Assembly (NCBI GenBank): GCA_940671915.1
Contig: CALNVZ010001319.1
Coordinates: 181,384 to 245,383, forward strand
DNA length: 64,000 bases
Source: Paracentrotus lividus
Taxonomy: Eukaryota; Echinodermata; Echinoidea; Camarodonta; Echinidae
Direction of reading: 5' to 3'
Position numbers and translations under genes: made by a program. This document shows positions 51,301 to 62,516 of this stretch, one piece after another (the first letter of the stretch is position 1; every line of letters begins with the position of its first letter). Under the pieces are notes generated by a model. The model did not search any database. It was not told where the DNA came from and saw only the letters and a list, made by a program, of their open reading frames with translations.

Positions 51301-53426
51301 ATCAAAGAACAATGATTTAAACCATTTATTCATATTTGTCAAGCAAACTATGAGCCCTTTTTATCTATTGGTTTTCTCGATCTTTTTTCTGTATTTATGT
51401 CAGCAATCCCATACGGTTCTAGGACAATTACCCACTGGACAATTACCCCCGGACAAATACCCCCCGAGGGACAATTACCCCGGAACAACTACCCCCTGGA
51501 CAATTACCCCCCGAGGACAATTACCCCCCGAGGACAATTACCCCCGGAGAGTACACCCGCGTCAAGCATCACCCCCCGACGACAATTACCCCCCTCACTT
51601 TTGATGTTGGATCAAGCGGCGCCCATTGTGGTCTCGCCCGGTGTCGCAGGTTTTCTAATTATTTTCTACTTGATTTTACATAATGAATCTCTCTTTCTCT
51701 TTCATATTTCTCTTTCTCTTTTGCTCTCTCTCACTTTCTTTTTTTTTCCTTGCCCTTTTCTCCCCTTTCACCTTCTGCGCCATGAAAAAAATGGGGGGGG
51801 GGGCTTGAGCCCCAAGCCCCCGTTTGGATACTTATATATGCATCAGAAAAAATGTAAACGGGCCCTCATTTTACCTTTATTTTCATAGAACAACAATTTG
51901 AAAATCATGAAAGAACACAAAATACACAAATAATCAACACATGTTGAATATCTCTGATTCATCTCTGATTCCAACTGATATGATTTTTTAATTATTTTTG
52001 TTTAATCTCACGAAAAATTGAAAATCCTTGTCTGAACCCATGGTTCTTAGGGCGGCAATAAAGGTCATAATTAATAAATCCATAAATTAACAAATTAAGT
52101 GAAAATATAAACTAAAGCTTAATGTCAATTTATGCAAAAATAAGGTTAATCGTAAAAATAAATATCATACATAAGTTATTCGTTATGGCCCAGATGACCG
52201 CCAATAAAAACCATGGTTTCGGACCACGTATTTTGCAGAATCTACTGTTGGAATATAGGCCATTACATTATTTCTGATGCATATAATGTGTATCCAAACA
52301 GGGGGCTTGGGTTGCGACACCAGGCGAGACTCACAATGGGCGCCGCTTGATTCCAACATCAATTGCCGTGGAAGGGCGGGTAACTTTCCGGGTAAATGTC
52401 CTCGGGGCAATTGTGCAGCGGGTAATTGTCCGGAGGTAATTGTCCTTCGGGCAATTGTCCATGGGTAATTGTTCGGGGGTAATTGTCGGGGGTAATTGTT
52501 CCGGGGTAATTGTTTTGGGGTAATTGTCCTGGGGGTAGTTGTTCTTATACGAAAATAAAAGAGAAAGAGAAATTTATTAAGATAAGAACGAGTAGAAAAT
52601 AATTCGAAAACCTGCGAGCGAGACTCACAATGGGCGCCACTAGATTCCAACATCAATGCCTGTGAGGGGGGGGGGATTGTCCTTCGGGGGCAATTGTCCA
52701 GGAGTAATTGTCGGGGGTATTTGTCTGGGGGGTAATTGTCCTCGGGGTAATTGTCCGGGAGGTAATTGTCCGGGGGGTAATTGTCCGGGGGGTAATTGTC
52801 CGGGGGTAATTGTCCGGGGTAATTGTCCGGGCGGTAATTGTCCTCTCCTCCTGGATCCGCGTTTGTAATATTACAGAGTTCATTAAAGTGGTTGATAATT
52901 TGAGGGCATTCACATTCTTTTAATACCTTGTACTTTGAAGCGGGATGGAAAAGGTAGGTCATTTACTAATAATCTCCTGCTTCTGAACTATGTTCAACAT
53001 CCAATCTTTGCATTATTATATTAAAAAAAGCAAACTCACATTTTATGTACTCTTCGTCTTTTTTATATTGTTTGCCGTGGAGTTAATGCTTAGGTACATG
53101 CTATTAAATATTCATTTGTACCGAACAGAAACCCAGGGGAAATGCATTGAATCATTGTAGGAATCTAGGTGGATGCACCCATGCCGGTCCCATATTAAGG
53201 CTTTACATGTGATTTATGGACCCCATAGGTTCCAGGTAAAATTCATATAGGCCATATATACTTTGCGATGTGGGATATGTACTTCAGCAATTAATTTTAA
53301 TTTTGGAAGGTTCTGTTTATAGTTGTCAAGTTCTTTTTTTAAATTCATATTAAACGTACCTTCAACTGGTGTTTTAAATACCGATGTACTGCTTGTCTTC
53401 TCCTCATCTTTGTATACTGCAATAAC
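37856..53426 (-). CDS. receptor-type tyrosine phosphatase, two PTP domains, 5' incomplete
   Basis: Twenty exons, minus strand: 53426-53360, 51181-51070, 50363-50268, 49781-49744, 49401-49217, 47629-47542, 47034-46958, 46476-46440, 46125-46028, 45618-45505, 44892-44753, 44511-44376, 43480-43337, 42500-42401, 41561-41488, 40872-40741, 40177-40046, 39304-39144, 38729-38594, 37939-37856. All junctions are GT/AG with matching phases; the joined frame is 716 codons plus stop. Order: end of an ectodomain ([13 protein letters not shown]), a 19-residue membrane helix (about 36-54), basic juxtamembrane region with SSAIYENV, D1 (about 155-405: KNRFKNV, WPDMGVP with D322, [10 protein letters not shown] with C350 and R356), D2 (about 440-710). 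D1 should be active; D2 is not (see D2 entry). Role: dephosphorylation of phosphotyrosine proteins at the plasma membrane. The N-terminal ectodomain is missing because the locus meets a 100-N gap 280 bp upstream. Subfamily not assigned. Acceptor of exon 41561 is weak but the only one that keeps phase. Confidence 0.92.
38849..39127. mobile_element. mariner-like MITE touching a D2 splice donor
   Basis: Ends GTGCGTCCCAGAAAAAATTA and complement of CAGGGCGTCCAAGAAAAAGA; inward, ACCGAGATTAATCGATGTTT and AAACATCGATTAATCTCGAT are near-perfect partners followed by TATCATG-type blocks. TA flanks. The right end is 16 bases from the donor of the exon that ends at 39,144. Confidence 0.75.
42157..42236 (+). 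ncRNA. tRNA-like sequence, CAT anticodon position; probable SINE head or pseudogene
   Basis: Contains an A-box-like AAGCTCAATCGGAAGAG, an anticodon-arm region TTCTCATAACA and a near-consensus B box GGTTCGAAACC at correct relative spacing. The acceptor stem does not pair well, so a functional tRNA is unlikely. Located in the RPTP D1-D2 linker region intron (between exons 42,500 and 41,561 flank upstream of an A-run at 42,359-42,389, possibly its tail). Confidence 0.5.
42665..43200. repeat. TTGGTCTAAT word array, fold-back arrangement
   Basis: The left half (42,675-42,850) repeats TTGGTC(T)AAT on the plus strand, often with CCCAC or GTCCA; the right half (42,855-43,020) repeats the complement ATTAGACCAA. 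It ends with about 2.2 copies of a 58-bp unit (43,029-43,150) containing GGGCTAAACCCATGTGATAT and CGACAAATGGAGAA. Intronic to RPTP (between exons 43,337 and 42,500). No coding content. Confidence 0.75.
43785..44200 (+). repeat. CACACC-rich low-complexity tract
   Basis: C/A-rich irregular repeats (CACACACA, CACCCACA, ATCCTCACAC) on the plus strand of an RPTP intron. The resulting His/Thr/Pro-rich 127-codon frame is not a gene. Confidence 0.8.
44376..47034 (-). other. RPTP domain D1, intact catalytic site
   Basis: Exons 47034-46958 to 44511-44376 carry the pTyr/NINASF region ([11 protein letters not shown]), [28 protein letters not shown], the WPD loop and the P loop. The P loop is interrupted by a phase-2 intron after HC (44,753/44,511), restoring [10 protein letters not shown] on splicing. 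The Q-loop glutamine lies in the next exon ([10 protein letters not shown]). All residues needed for catalysis are present. Confidence 0.92.
45117..45283. mobile_element. short MITE with GGCGGCTTACC ends
   Basis: GGCGGCTTACCAAGACCGGG at the left and the complement of GGCGGCTTACCGAATTGTAA at the right, with CAGCTG and GGCC blocks also mirrored. Intronic to RPTP. Target duplication not clear. Confidence 0.55.
47696..49160. mobile_element. 1.47-kb fold-back element built of GACTAGC words
   Basis: Ends CGCTGAAAACCTAAACGGG and the complement of CACTGAAAACCTAATCTCG, flanked by TA. Both subterminal zones (47,710-48,095 and 48,935-49,145) are filled with GACTAGCTTTAAAGCTAGTC and parts of it, spaced by CGTCGTGACCG or CGTC. 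The middle (48,100-48,930) is unrelated DNA without a long frame. It occupies an RPTP intron between exons 49,217 and 47,629, ending 57 bp from the donor of exon 49401-49217. Tc1/mariner-like by TA flanks, but no transposase. Confidence 0.75.
50769..50834. repeat. hairpin-forming inverted repeat
   Basis: CGTCGTGGCATATT, two bases, then AATATGCCACGACG, extended by interrupted pairing (AAAATTTTA.. and ..TAAAATTTT). Free-standing 60-bp hairpin in the intron between the RPTP membrane and juxtamembrane exons. Confidence 0.85.
51419..51600 (+). repeat. GGACAATTACCCCC array 1
   Basis: About 11 copies of a 14-18-bp word GGACAATTACCCCC with variable linkers (CGA, TGGA, GAACAACTA). Followed at 51,603 by TTGATGTTGGATCAAGCGGC and GCCCATTGTGGTCTCGC, the complement of the leader found beside arrays 2 and 3. 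Confidence 0.85.
52322..52548 (-). repeat. GGACAATTACCCCC array 2, inverted
   Basis: Leader GCGAGACTCACAATGGGCGC, CGCTTGATTCCAACATCAAT (52,322-52,362), then GGGTAATTGTCC-type words to 52,548. Opposite in orientation to array 1 and about 0.7 kb away; the two leaders form an inverted pair. Confidence 0.85.
52618..52850 (-). repeat. GGACAATTACCCCC array 3, inverted
   Basis: Leader GCGAGACTCACAATGGGCGC, CACTAGATTCCAACATCAAT, then GGGGTAATTGTCCG words, ending CTCCTGGATCCGCGTTTG. Direct repeat of array 2. The last word is shared with 9,755, where another word-array element ends. Confidence 0.85.
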
Positions 53427-53703
53427 CTGTTGACACAAGGGCAATTTGAATGTTTATAATACATAAAAGGTTACCAAGGTATTACATAATTTTCCGACAC
53501 AAAGTGTCATCGCCTAAAACAAATCTGAAGGAGATAATATAGTTAATGTGAATCGATGTAGTGTATGAGTTGTTTGTATGTATTCAGACTCGTTTGGCGC
53601 ATTTTGGGAAATAAAAGCGCAGAGTGCCTTGGCTAAATACTATCTCGAACTCGGAATTGACAGTTCTTCCCATCAACATAATCAATGGTGGATTTTTGGT
53701 TCT
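53427..53703. other. sequence between the first visible RPTP exon and the gap
   Basis: No exon seen upstream of 53,426 on the minus strand. On the plus strand CATTTTGGGAAATAAAAGCG and TGCCTTGGCTAAATACTATC look like a dispersed repeat, but no second copy is in the window. The RPTP ectodomain is not here. Confidence 0.5.
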
Positions 53704-53803
53704 NNNNNNNNNNNNNNNNNNNNNNNNNNNNNNNNNNNNNNNNNNNNNNNNNNNNNNNNNNNNNNNNNNNNNNNNNNNNNNNNNNNNNNNNNNNNNNNNN
53801 NNN
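53704..53803. other. assembly gap (100 N)
   Basis: Exactly 100 unknown bases, the usual scaffold-gap placeholder. It separates the RPTP contig from the contig carrying GH16 copy C; the order and orientation of the two rest on scaffolding only. Confidence 0.99.
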
Positions 53804-53956
53804 GCATCAAATAACAATCAAATGAAAAATCAGTTCTGAATCATTTAAAAATCAGTATCGTACTATTTAATCGAATTATAAACATTATGTTTTTAACGTC
53901 GGCCTATCAATCAATAATTCATTCTTGTATTGAGGCAACGTACGGGGTTCAGAAAT

Positions 53957-54330
53957 TTATCGATCTCTGAGATGATAAGTCGTCTGGTCGGGATAAGCGT
54001 AGACGCGGATGTAGTTGACCTGCATCGCTGCATCTTCCCCGTTGTTGACTCCCTGGTTCCAGGTCGGCAACCAGTCGTTGCGGGCATCCCAGAAATCCTT
54101 CGACGCGGTCGGCGAGGTGTTCGCCCACGGTTTCGAGGGGATGTTGGTGAAGCTGTCACTGAAGTAGTTCGTACCACCCACGGCAACATTCAGAATCAAG
54201 TAGAACTGGATGGAAGGTAGAGAGTGTAAAGAAATATCTCAATGAAGTGGATATACCACAAGCAACCTTTTAGCAAGTCTGACTTCCAGATTCAAAAATA
54301 TCAAACAAAATCTATCACGGTTAAAATATT

Positions 54331-54395
<65 letters not shown>

Positions 54396-55659
54396 TAGAT
54401 CTTTAACTTTTTACCTTCACTAACAAGTTAGTCGAGCGAATATGCCTGCAAGGGTCAGTCAAAAACGCAAAAAAAAAAAAAAAATAAAAAATATTCCCAA
54501 TTAAACTTTTGGCGATTTTTTATTTTATTATTTTTTATTTTTTGGATCAACAACATGATGAAACGTTGAAAAAATAGGGAAAAGGTAACTATGAAGACAA
54601 ATATAGCTTGTATTGAATTGCCATGTGTACAAACAGCTCAAATAAGTGAGAACGTATTATAAATAACATACAAAACAATTTTTATCAGCCCTAATTAAGA
54701 CGAGCAAGAGCATTCCGTCGCCTCTCGGCTATAGTTACACGTACCTCTGTGTCAAATGGAGCGAGTTTGTTAGGTGAGTTTGCCCAAGGATTTTCGATTC
54801 CTGGTGCAGCTGGGCCGAACCCTCCGAAATCCCAGAAGCCATCTTGTCCTGGATCAACGGACAGGATGAGTTCCCCGTCAACGTAGAACCTGCAAGATCA
54901 AGCTTAAATAGCTTTAAATAATAAACATATGAGGGAGAGATCTGATCAGTTGACGCAAGTAAGAAAACTTTTACAGAAGGTGTGTTTTTAGAAAATGTGT
55001 TTTTGGCAAAAGTAAATTTGCACCATCAAGCGTTGATACGTTCACTATGCAGCCCCCACTAGTCATGCTAGTATTGATCATCAAAAGCAGGCCGATTTTC
55101 CCCCTACATGTCAACCTTAATTCTCCGCCGTACTTATATGATAGCATTTTCAACCATCTTAATGATACTTATATATTTTGATATTCGTTTTTGATCAATA
55201 CCCTCCCCCTCAAGAATAGAAAAGAAGCAAAATAATAACGATTAAAAAAAATATATATAAAAAAATGAGACGTTCAGTCCAAAGGAGCTTGATAAACCTT
55301 GCATAGCCATGCAATGATAATCCTGACTGAATTTTCCCTAATACTTTTTTTTTCTAAAATAAAAGTAATATCTAAACCATTAGCTTATTCTAAGCTGTTT
55401 GGAACATACTTCATGTTGTCTGGGTTCCAGTCCAATTCGTATTTATGAAAGCCAGTCCCAAAGGTCTCCCCATTGAGATTTCTAGGAAAAAAAACACAAC
55501 ACAAATGATTCATCATAACAATGAGACACAAGTTGCCGACCAACGATTACTTTGAGTCGAGGAAATCGGCCAAGTTATAAATAAAAAAAAAGAATTAATG
55601 TCAAATTTTGGGGTAATATATTTGGTATTTTCTGAATCTAAAATGTTTTATGTGTTTTC

Positions 55660-55715
<56 letters not shown>

Positions 55716-56853
55716 TAAAAAATTGGGCGAAAACGATAAAGGGGACGTTTTAAAAAATAATATTTTTAAAATTTTCTCAAATTTTTCCTTGGCGACTTGT
55801 GTATCATTTTGATATAATGGATACAAAATTAGGAATTAATCTAACAGATAATAAAGCGGAAAAGAAATGGGATTTTTGTTTGTTTGTATCTTCTCAAAAT
55901 ACTTTCGGCAATTTGTGAGAGTACGAAGCAAATTAACATTTATTCCACATGGTTAAGTATTATAATAAAATTTACATTTTGTCAGAAAAACGTTTTGTCG
56001 TGGAGGTTATCCTTTTAATTTAATATGTCCTATAGCCCTGCCACACCAATTCCTCCTTTATTACGTTCATTAGTATACGTGGCTGTATAATTTCGGTGAT
56101 AGGCCTGTAAATTAAAAACATTTTCTGAGCCAATTCATTCATAAAGTGTTGAATTACAATTACTATTTCGGTCGTCATATTTGATATACTTACTTTGTGT
56201 TGTGGGTTTTAGGGTAGCCATTGTATGGCCAGAAGGGCCCCCAATGCATGGTAGAGCCCATTTGATCCACACCAACCGAAACTCCACCGGAGTCCTTTAG
56301 ATTCGTGTTTCCTGGAGGTTGAGGGCAGGAAAATGTGAAGGGGGACGGAGACTCACGAAGCTTCATTTAGATATTTACAAATTACAGATGTCTAAAATCG
56401 TGCTGCAAATATGTTTGCGTTTGAATTGTTTCTTTTAACGAAACACTTTGGTCATCCGGAGTTGTTTTGATAAGAAAAGGCGAAATTTGTCATTAATCAG
56501 TATTTAAATGGTTCAATACTCTAGATGTTAAGTAGGGGCCTATAAGCCTTTCAAAGGAAAATTGAAAAGAAAAACAAGGCATCCGAATAAAAAGCTGAGT
56601 TGGAGAAAAAAATTGCCCAATGGACTCAAGATGGGGTTATTTAGACCCTTCTCTTTTTTCTAAAGGGTGTATGCTCACCTCTACATTCTACGAGATCGAT
56701 CTCACCGGAAGAAGGCCATTCACCGTATCCACTGTGCTTTGGAAGAAGCCAGATTGCTATAAAGAGAGGTAAATTAATAAATATTATGTACATATATAAT
56801 TATATATATATATCTCCTGCGTCATCCTTCGTTTTCTACTGTTCTGTCACACA

Positions 56854-56888
<35 letters not shown>

Positions 56889-59737
56889 ATGTATCATACA
56901 TGTATCATGTATATAGTCCGACTTATAATCAACCAGGGCCACTACTGAGTTGTAAATTGCACTGCTTTAAATTCGATACAGTAACTTAACATAAAACCCT
57001 TTTAGCAACCCTATCCCTACATCTTACACGTAATAAAATTTAATGTTTTACTCATGATTGCTTAACTCTTAGCGGAGGGAAAACCAAGCCACTTTGGTTT
57101 CCAAGGCAGTTATATACAACGTCCAAAATACTCAAAATAGATTTCTGTAAATTGACATTTCAAAAAGAAGAGGGAAAAAAAGGGAAAAGAAGAAAATAAG
57201 AAAAAGAAGAAGGAAGAAGAAGAAAAAATGTACCTGGCCATATCCAGTCTCCGGTAGGCATCTTAGCCTCCACCTCCAGCCGTCCATATTTAAATGAAAA
57301 TGATTCGACAGTTCTGATTCGAGCCGACTGTATAGGGTTGAGAATATTCGTTGTGCTGCCAGTTCGTTCACAGCCCCACCATGCGTTACCTGTGCACAAG
57401 TTTGCTGGCGATGCACCTAGTATAAATTATCCATTAACGTTAGTTTTTGCGGATTTCCGCAGGCACAGGTATTAACATTATTTCATATTTGATGATTTAT
57501 ATTTTATAATCAATGCGAAATTATAACACGATCTGAATATCATAGTTTATGACTTAGGTTTTATTTCTTTTAACGACACATTGTCCGACATTGATTCTAC
57601 TTTTGTTTTAAAAGTGAGAGACTGGAAAAAGAGAAATTCCTACTAATAACATTTCCTGAAATATACTTTAGATATGAAAATAATTGGTAAAAAAGAGCAC
57701 TCTGGTTTTAACAGACTGTAAACAATTATATGTTTGTGATTAAGCTATTAATGTAGAAATATTGGTCTTGTGGGTGAGGCTACTTTGCACAAAAGGGGAA
57801 GTTCACTCTGGAATTCTATTGGTTTAAAAAATGAAGAAAAGAAAAAGAAAAATATGAGTGAAAGTTTAACGAAAATCGACCAAAAAATAGCAAAGTTATG
57901 AATATTTAAAGTTCTGATCCTGTGACGTCACGTGCGAGCAGCTCTCCCATGTATTGTGTATGTAAATTTCATAAATTCGTCTTTTTTTCATTGTTCTTGA
58001 TGAAGGAATGGGTCAATTTGTTAGAGGCGTGTATATGAACATAGATTTGATGAAATATCGACCGCACCGGTGATATGATTACTATTCTTCAGAAAAAAAT
58101 GACACTTTATGGAATTTAAATTACATAACACATAGGAAAGCAGCTCGCACGTGACGTCACATGAGCAAAATTTTAAATATTCATAACTTCTTTATTTTTT
58201 GGTCGATTTTCTTCAAACCCTCACTCATATTTTGCTTTGATTTTTCTGCATTTTTTAACACCAATAAAATTCCAGGGTGAACTTCCCCTTTAATGATTCC
58301 TCCTATATGAAAGCCACTTGACTGCAGGTTTCACGAACTTTCTCCCTCCGAAAAAAAACAATTTTTTTTTTTTTATTTTTAAAATTTTCAAACACGTATC
58401 CCCAGTGATAGCCTGATCCCAATTTTCACCCGATCTTTAAAAAGGAGTTAGACCCTTTTTAATTCGGGAACGTATATACCTACCCCATAAGTTGAGTGAG
58501 CCTGTTGTTAGGTAGTCTTCACCATATTTGTCTGTTGTCACGGTCTGTCTCGATAAAGCAAGATTGAAAGAAGGTAAGCTATGACATAATCAAATCAAAT
58601 TGTATTAACAATTTAATAAAAAAAACAAGCAAACAATCGAACAAGTGATGTTACACAGCACGTATGTAAGTAGAATGGTTCCATAAAAGAGCTGAAATGG
58701 AACGGCCAGTATTTTCTAGGTTTAAATATTTCACACGAATAACATGTCATTTTAAACATCATTTCAACACTTTTCATTTGTGTAGAGAACTCTCGCATTT
58801 AAATTATACTCGACGCCGTCAGCGATTATTGTAACATTTTATTTTTTTTTGCGTTAAACTCAACAATAAATCAATGTCGAGGATACGACAATTTCCTTAA
58901 TATATTCTATGCATCATTTGATTATTTGACACCTTCGTATACTAAATTACAGCAATTGAAATTCTTAAAATTCATTCAACAAATAATATTAATAGTCACT
59001 TGTTCTGTTTAAATTTTTATATCGGCAACGTTGAATGTCACAATGCCATAAAAAAGAAATTTTCCCCCTTAAATTTCTTTTGCTACATAATAGACGGTTG
59101 CTCATAAAGGTTGAATAATTTTTTTTTGTGCTGCAGCAACATCTTTTGCTCCAGATTTAATTTCTGAAAATTGTTTGTCCCCACTTTCACTTTTCGGGAC
59201 CCTGGCTTTATTTTGGACGTTTTTCCAACCCCTCCCCCGGGGAGTGAATTAAAAAAAAAAAGTTTGCCAAGAGCTTACGAAGAAGTCGATCAAAGCAACA
59301 GGACGCAATTTAAAGTAAAAGGAGATTCTTTTGGTGGTGGCACAATGATCGACCTTTCCCAAAATAAAGTATATACATGTATTTGTTTTCAAGTGAAATT
59401 TGATTTACCGGTTTCAGGTAGAGTCTACCATCTTTAACGTAGCTGTTAGAACGATTATTGGTGTAATATTGGAACTCCCAGTTCTAAGATAAAACAAACA
59501 AGTTGTGAATGATTAATTACATGACTTTTGATAATCAAGCGGTGTATAAAGAACGGAGAAACAACCATCAATAATCATCATTCTTAAATTAGACATTTGT
59601 AATAAATTAAATCAGACATATTATATTGAGTTTTTAAATGTTACGGACCACCACGTGTGTCAACCTTGACATCGGGAGTTAAAAATGGCCGCTATTACTA
59701 TTATTATTATCATTATCTTTATTATTATTATTATTAC

Positions 59738-59797
<60 letters not shown>

Positions 59798-59977
59798 TGT
59801 CATTATTTGATTATTATTATTTTCATAGTCATTATTATCATTATTTTTGTTGTTAATCATCAGGTTATTCGCCACAGGTGTGACTTGTAAAAGCATCAAT
59901 TTGGTACCACAAAGTTTTTTTTTCTCTTCTTTACTCATAAGAAAATCACTCCACATAATTCTTTGCCATTTGTTTAT

Positions 59978-60017
<40 letters not shown>

Positions 60018-60406
60018 CAACATACGCAACGTACCCAAACATAATACTTCACCCTCTTTCGCTCTCGCCATTCGCACTCATACACACACGTGAACTTGAG
60101 ACCTCCTGTCAGGATAAACAAATACTTCTTACCCCTCCTCCTCCGGCGGTTATCTCATGTTCCCAGAGGTCAAAATTGAAGGTATGAACTCTTCTTGGAA
60201 GATGAGTCCATTACACGGAGCCAAGCTCATGTCACATGATTCGTAACAGGGGTATGCAGTGCAGTCTGAATCGGCAGCTTATAATACATAAAAAATACAC
60301 ATTTGGAAATTATGTTGGTATTATGAGAGAGAAAAAAAAATCGCAACTCGAAATCTAGAAATCTATATTGATATTCCACATTAATGATATTTTGAGAACT
60401 TGTTCC

Positions 60407-60437
<31 letters not shown>

Positions 60438-61515
60438 ATGAGGGAAACTAGGGCAAATGAAACAAGCTGCAGGCGCGGATCCAGGATTTCATCAGAGGGA
60501 GGGGGGGGGGGGGAGGCACAATTGGAATGTCAGATTTTTTGTACACTTCATTTATTTTTAGGTAACGCGGTTTTAACATTAGGTACAGGAAAATTGGTGT
60601 AGGTCACACCGACCGAAATTGTTTTTTTTTAGGGGGGAGGGTTGGACGGGGAGGGGGAGGGGCCCAAAGACTACAATCCAAATTTTAGGCAGCTATTCTT
60701 CTACAAAAAAAGATTCATTTTTATTTAGTAGTTTTATTCTCATTGTTTTTTTTTTTTTGTGTGTGTGTGTGTTTATCTCTTTATTTATTTATTTATTTAT
60801 TATTTATTTATTTATTATTATTTTTTTTTTTTTTTTTTTGGGGGGGGGGGTTTCCGGACCCGCAAGGCCAAAATGGATTCGGTGCCTGCGCAGAAAATCG
60901 AACTTTTCGCATTCAAAGTATTTCATTGCTGATTCTGTCTATGCTGGATGCTACATCGTTTGTGATTGAAGCCGTGCAGAGATGGCCGAAAGGTCAGGTG
61001 TGTAACCCTTTTAATGAATATTTACGTATCGTATATTTGTTTAACCACTTGGCGGCGGACCACGTAATATTACGTGCTCATGTTATTGTCTGAGCTTTGT
61101 CTGCAATAATATATAAATATAAATTATATGGCGCTCCTATAATTTTGTTTTATTAATTCATAGCAGAGAGGCCGTAAGAAACTTGGACGTGTCATAATTG
61201 ACGATGATTATCAAACGGGTAATGAAAAACTGACAGACCGAGCTCTTACATGTGACAAGAAAATATTTTACAGTCACACACACACACACACACACACACC
61301 AACACACGCGCACACCCTTATATCCAAAACAAATGCATTTCCTAGCCTGAATTGTATCGCAATCTGAAAAAGAAAAAGAAAAACAGGAACGAAACATGTT
61401 TACGATGTAATAACGGGACGTAATGAAAATCAATAAAATACATAAATTACAAACCATAAGCTGTGGTCCAGGATAGAGCCAGAACAAAGAGAAAATGCTT
61501 AGTGTATGTCATCAT
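53957..61515 (-). CDS. secreted GH16 beta-1,3-glucanase-like, copy C (10 exons)
   Basis: Ten exons, minus strand: 61515-61455, 60277-60133, 59483-59409, 58544-58484, 57416-57234, 56756-56679, 56311-56194, 55481-55410, 54889-54745, 54205-53957. With copy A's exon 2 length the frame would be 395 codons plus stop. Exon 1 encodes a signal peptide (MMTYTKHF then LFVLALSW and TTAY-A), so the product is secreted. Mature part: four-Cys lead, then GH16 domain with catalytic E194, D196 and E199 in GEIDLVE and the C-terminal VNYIRVYAYPD strand. No carbohydrate-binding module or membrane anchor. Exon 2 is 145 nt instead of 146: one T is missing near 60,185 relative to copy A, which shifts the frame; everything downstream is otherwise open, so this is either a sequencing error or a recent null allele. 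Amino-acid changes against copy A include N to K in exon 7 and A to S beside the catalytic motif. Introns carry the same MITE. Confidence 0.9.
54328..54391. repeat. TA microsatellite in intron 9 of copy C
   Basis: Longer version of the run at 14,341-14,374. Confidence 0.85.
57792..58291. mobile_element. fold-back MITE in intron 4 of copy C
   Basis: Orthologous to 17,738-18,219, with the same AAAGGGGAAGTTCAC ends. Both arms here carry GTGACGTCACGTG-type sequence (57,922-57,934 and, inverted, 58,149-58,161), next to AGCAGCTC. An extra CGTCTTTTTTTCATTGTTCT segment sits in the middle. Confidence 0.85.
59695..59850. repeat. ATT microsatellite in intron 2 of copy C
   Basis: Long nearly pure ATT array, expanded relative to 19,632-19,785. 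Confidence 0.85.
60470..60897. mobile_element. poly-G-ended element in intron 1 of copy C
   Basis: Left end GCAGGCGCGGATCCAGGATT, then a G tract; right end: a G tract, then TTTCCGGACCCGC and GGATTCGGTGCCTGCGCAG, whose complement resembles the left end. Interior has CACACCGACCGAAATTG and (TTTA)n. Related words with poly-G lie at 7,340, 9,730-9,770 and 52,840, so a dispersed family is likely. No coding content. Confidence 0.5.
61276..61300. repeat. CA microsatellite in intron 1
   Basis: Counterpart of 30,871-30,900. Confidence 0.85.
61455..61515 (-). other. GH16 signal-peptide exon (exon 1)
   Basis: Two adjacent ATGs (61,515 and 61,512), then 20 codons with a hydrophobic core LFVLALSW, ending in phase 1 at a GT donor. 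It joins exon 2 to give ...TTAY-AADSDC, a plausible signal-peptidase site. The sequence upstream to 61,700 contains no further in-frame ATG exon and presumably holds the 5' UTR and promoter. Confidence 0.85.
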
Positions 61516-61930
61516 GATGGCCACTGTGAGCTTGAAATGATGAACAATATTTCCAGCACCTCAGCTTCCATATGGTGAAGATAACATAGATTACTTATTA
61601 ACTCGATTTTAATAATTAATTTTCATCATATCTAAACCCAGCCCTCGAATCCCCCCCCCCCAAAAAAAACAAAACAAACAAACAAACAAACAAACAAACA
61701 CGAAAAATAAATGACACGAGATAGGGTGTTTTCTCCTCTCTTTTATCTTTGTGATATGGGCATTAGAAAATGACATCTGGATTTTCTACCGGGCAACCGG
61801 GCGTTGACATGTATAAAATGAAATCTTTTCAAATATAATTATAATAACGACGGAGCCTTCTTCAAGCGTGACGCTCAGAGCACTTCTATTGGTGGACCGA
61901 CTAAAGGTTGACTTCGTTTCAGCCGTCCAG

Positions 61931-62069
61931 GGGAGCATTTCATGAAAAAACTTGTCAGACGTTTAATCCGACAAACTGTGATAAGCTACTGAAATGCTTG
62001 CATCTGAATGGCTGAGAGCAAATTTGTCGGATAAAACGTCCGACAAGTCCTTTGATGAAAAGGCCCCCA
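61931..62069. mobile_element. short Harbinger-like MITE, copy C
   Basis: Ortholog of 31,223-31,358. Ends GGGGAGCATTTCATGAAA and complement of GGGGGCCTTTTCATCAAA; inner partners GTCAGACGTTTAATCCGACA and TGTCGGATAAAACGTCCGAC. Confidence 0.7.
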
Positions 62070-62516
62070 GCACGCGGCATAACCCGAAGGTCACCGCTGA
62101 TGAGATCAGTGGGCGTCACGCTTGAAGAAACCACCCCTGTTATTGTTATAATTATATGACAAAAGCTTCTAATCTTTACCTCTCAGCCTCCTTATGGCCA
62201 CAGGTCTACACAATTCGAAAACTCCCTCATGTTATCAGCTAGTTCACTTAAAGTTGGTTACACATTGAAAATTGATTGATTGATTAATGAAATGTATTTG
62301 ACAGGTATACTTATAACGATGTACGTGTCATAGATTAGCTAACCCATGAAAGCCACCACCCCCCCCCCCCCCCCCAAGAAAAAAAAAAAAAAAAAAAAAA
62401 ACGGTATACAATATATGTCTTCATTATAGCGTATCAAACTTTAACAAAATAAGGAATGGAACTTATACCAGATTGTGTGCAGTATTTTTCGTATAGCGTG
62501 AATAAAAACAGTTAAT

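Noticed and set aside
52183-52962. 259-codon frame rich in PRTITP/NYPPD repeats
   Set aside because: Arises from translation of the GGACAATTACCCC arrays, whose unit lacks stops in several frames; not a collagen- or mucin-like gene.
59657-60010. Poly-Tyr and poly-Ile frames
   Set aside because: ATT and CA microsatellites in GH16 introns 1 and 2.
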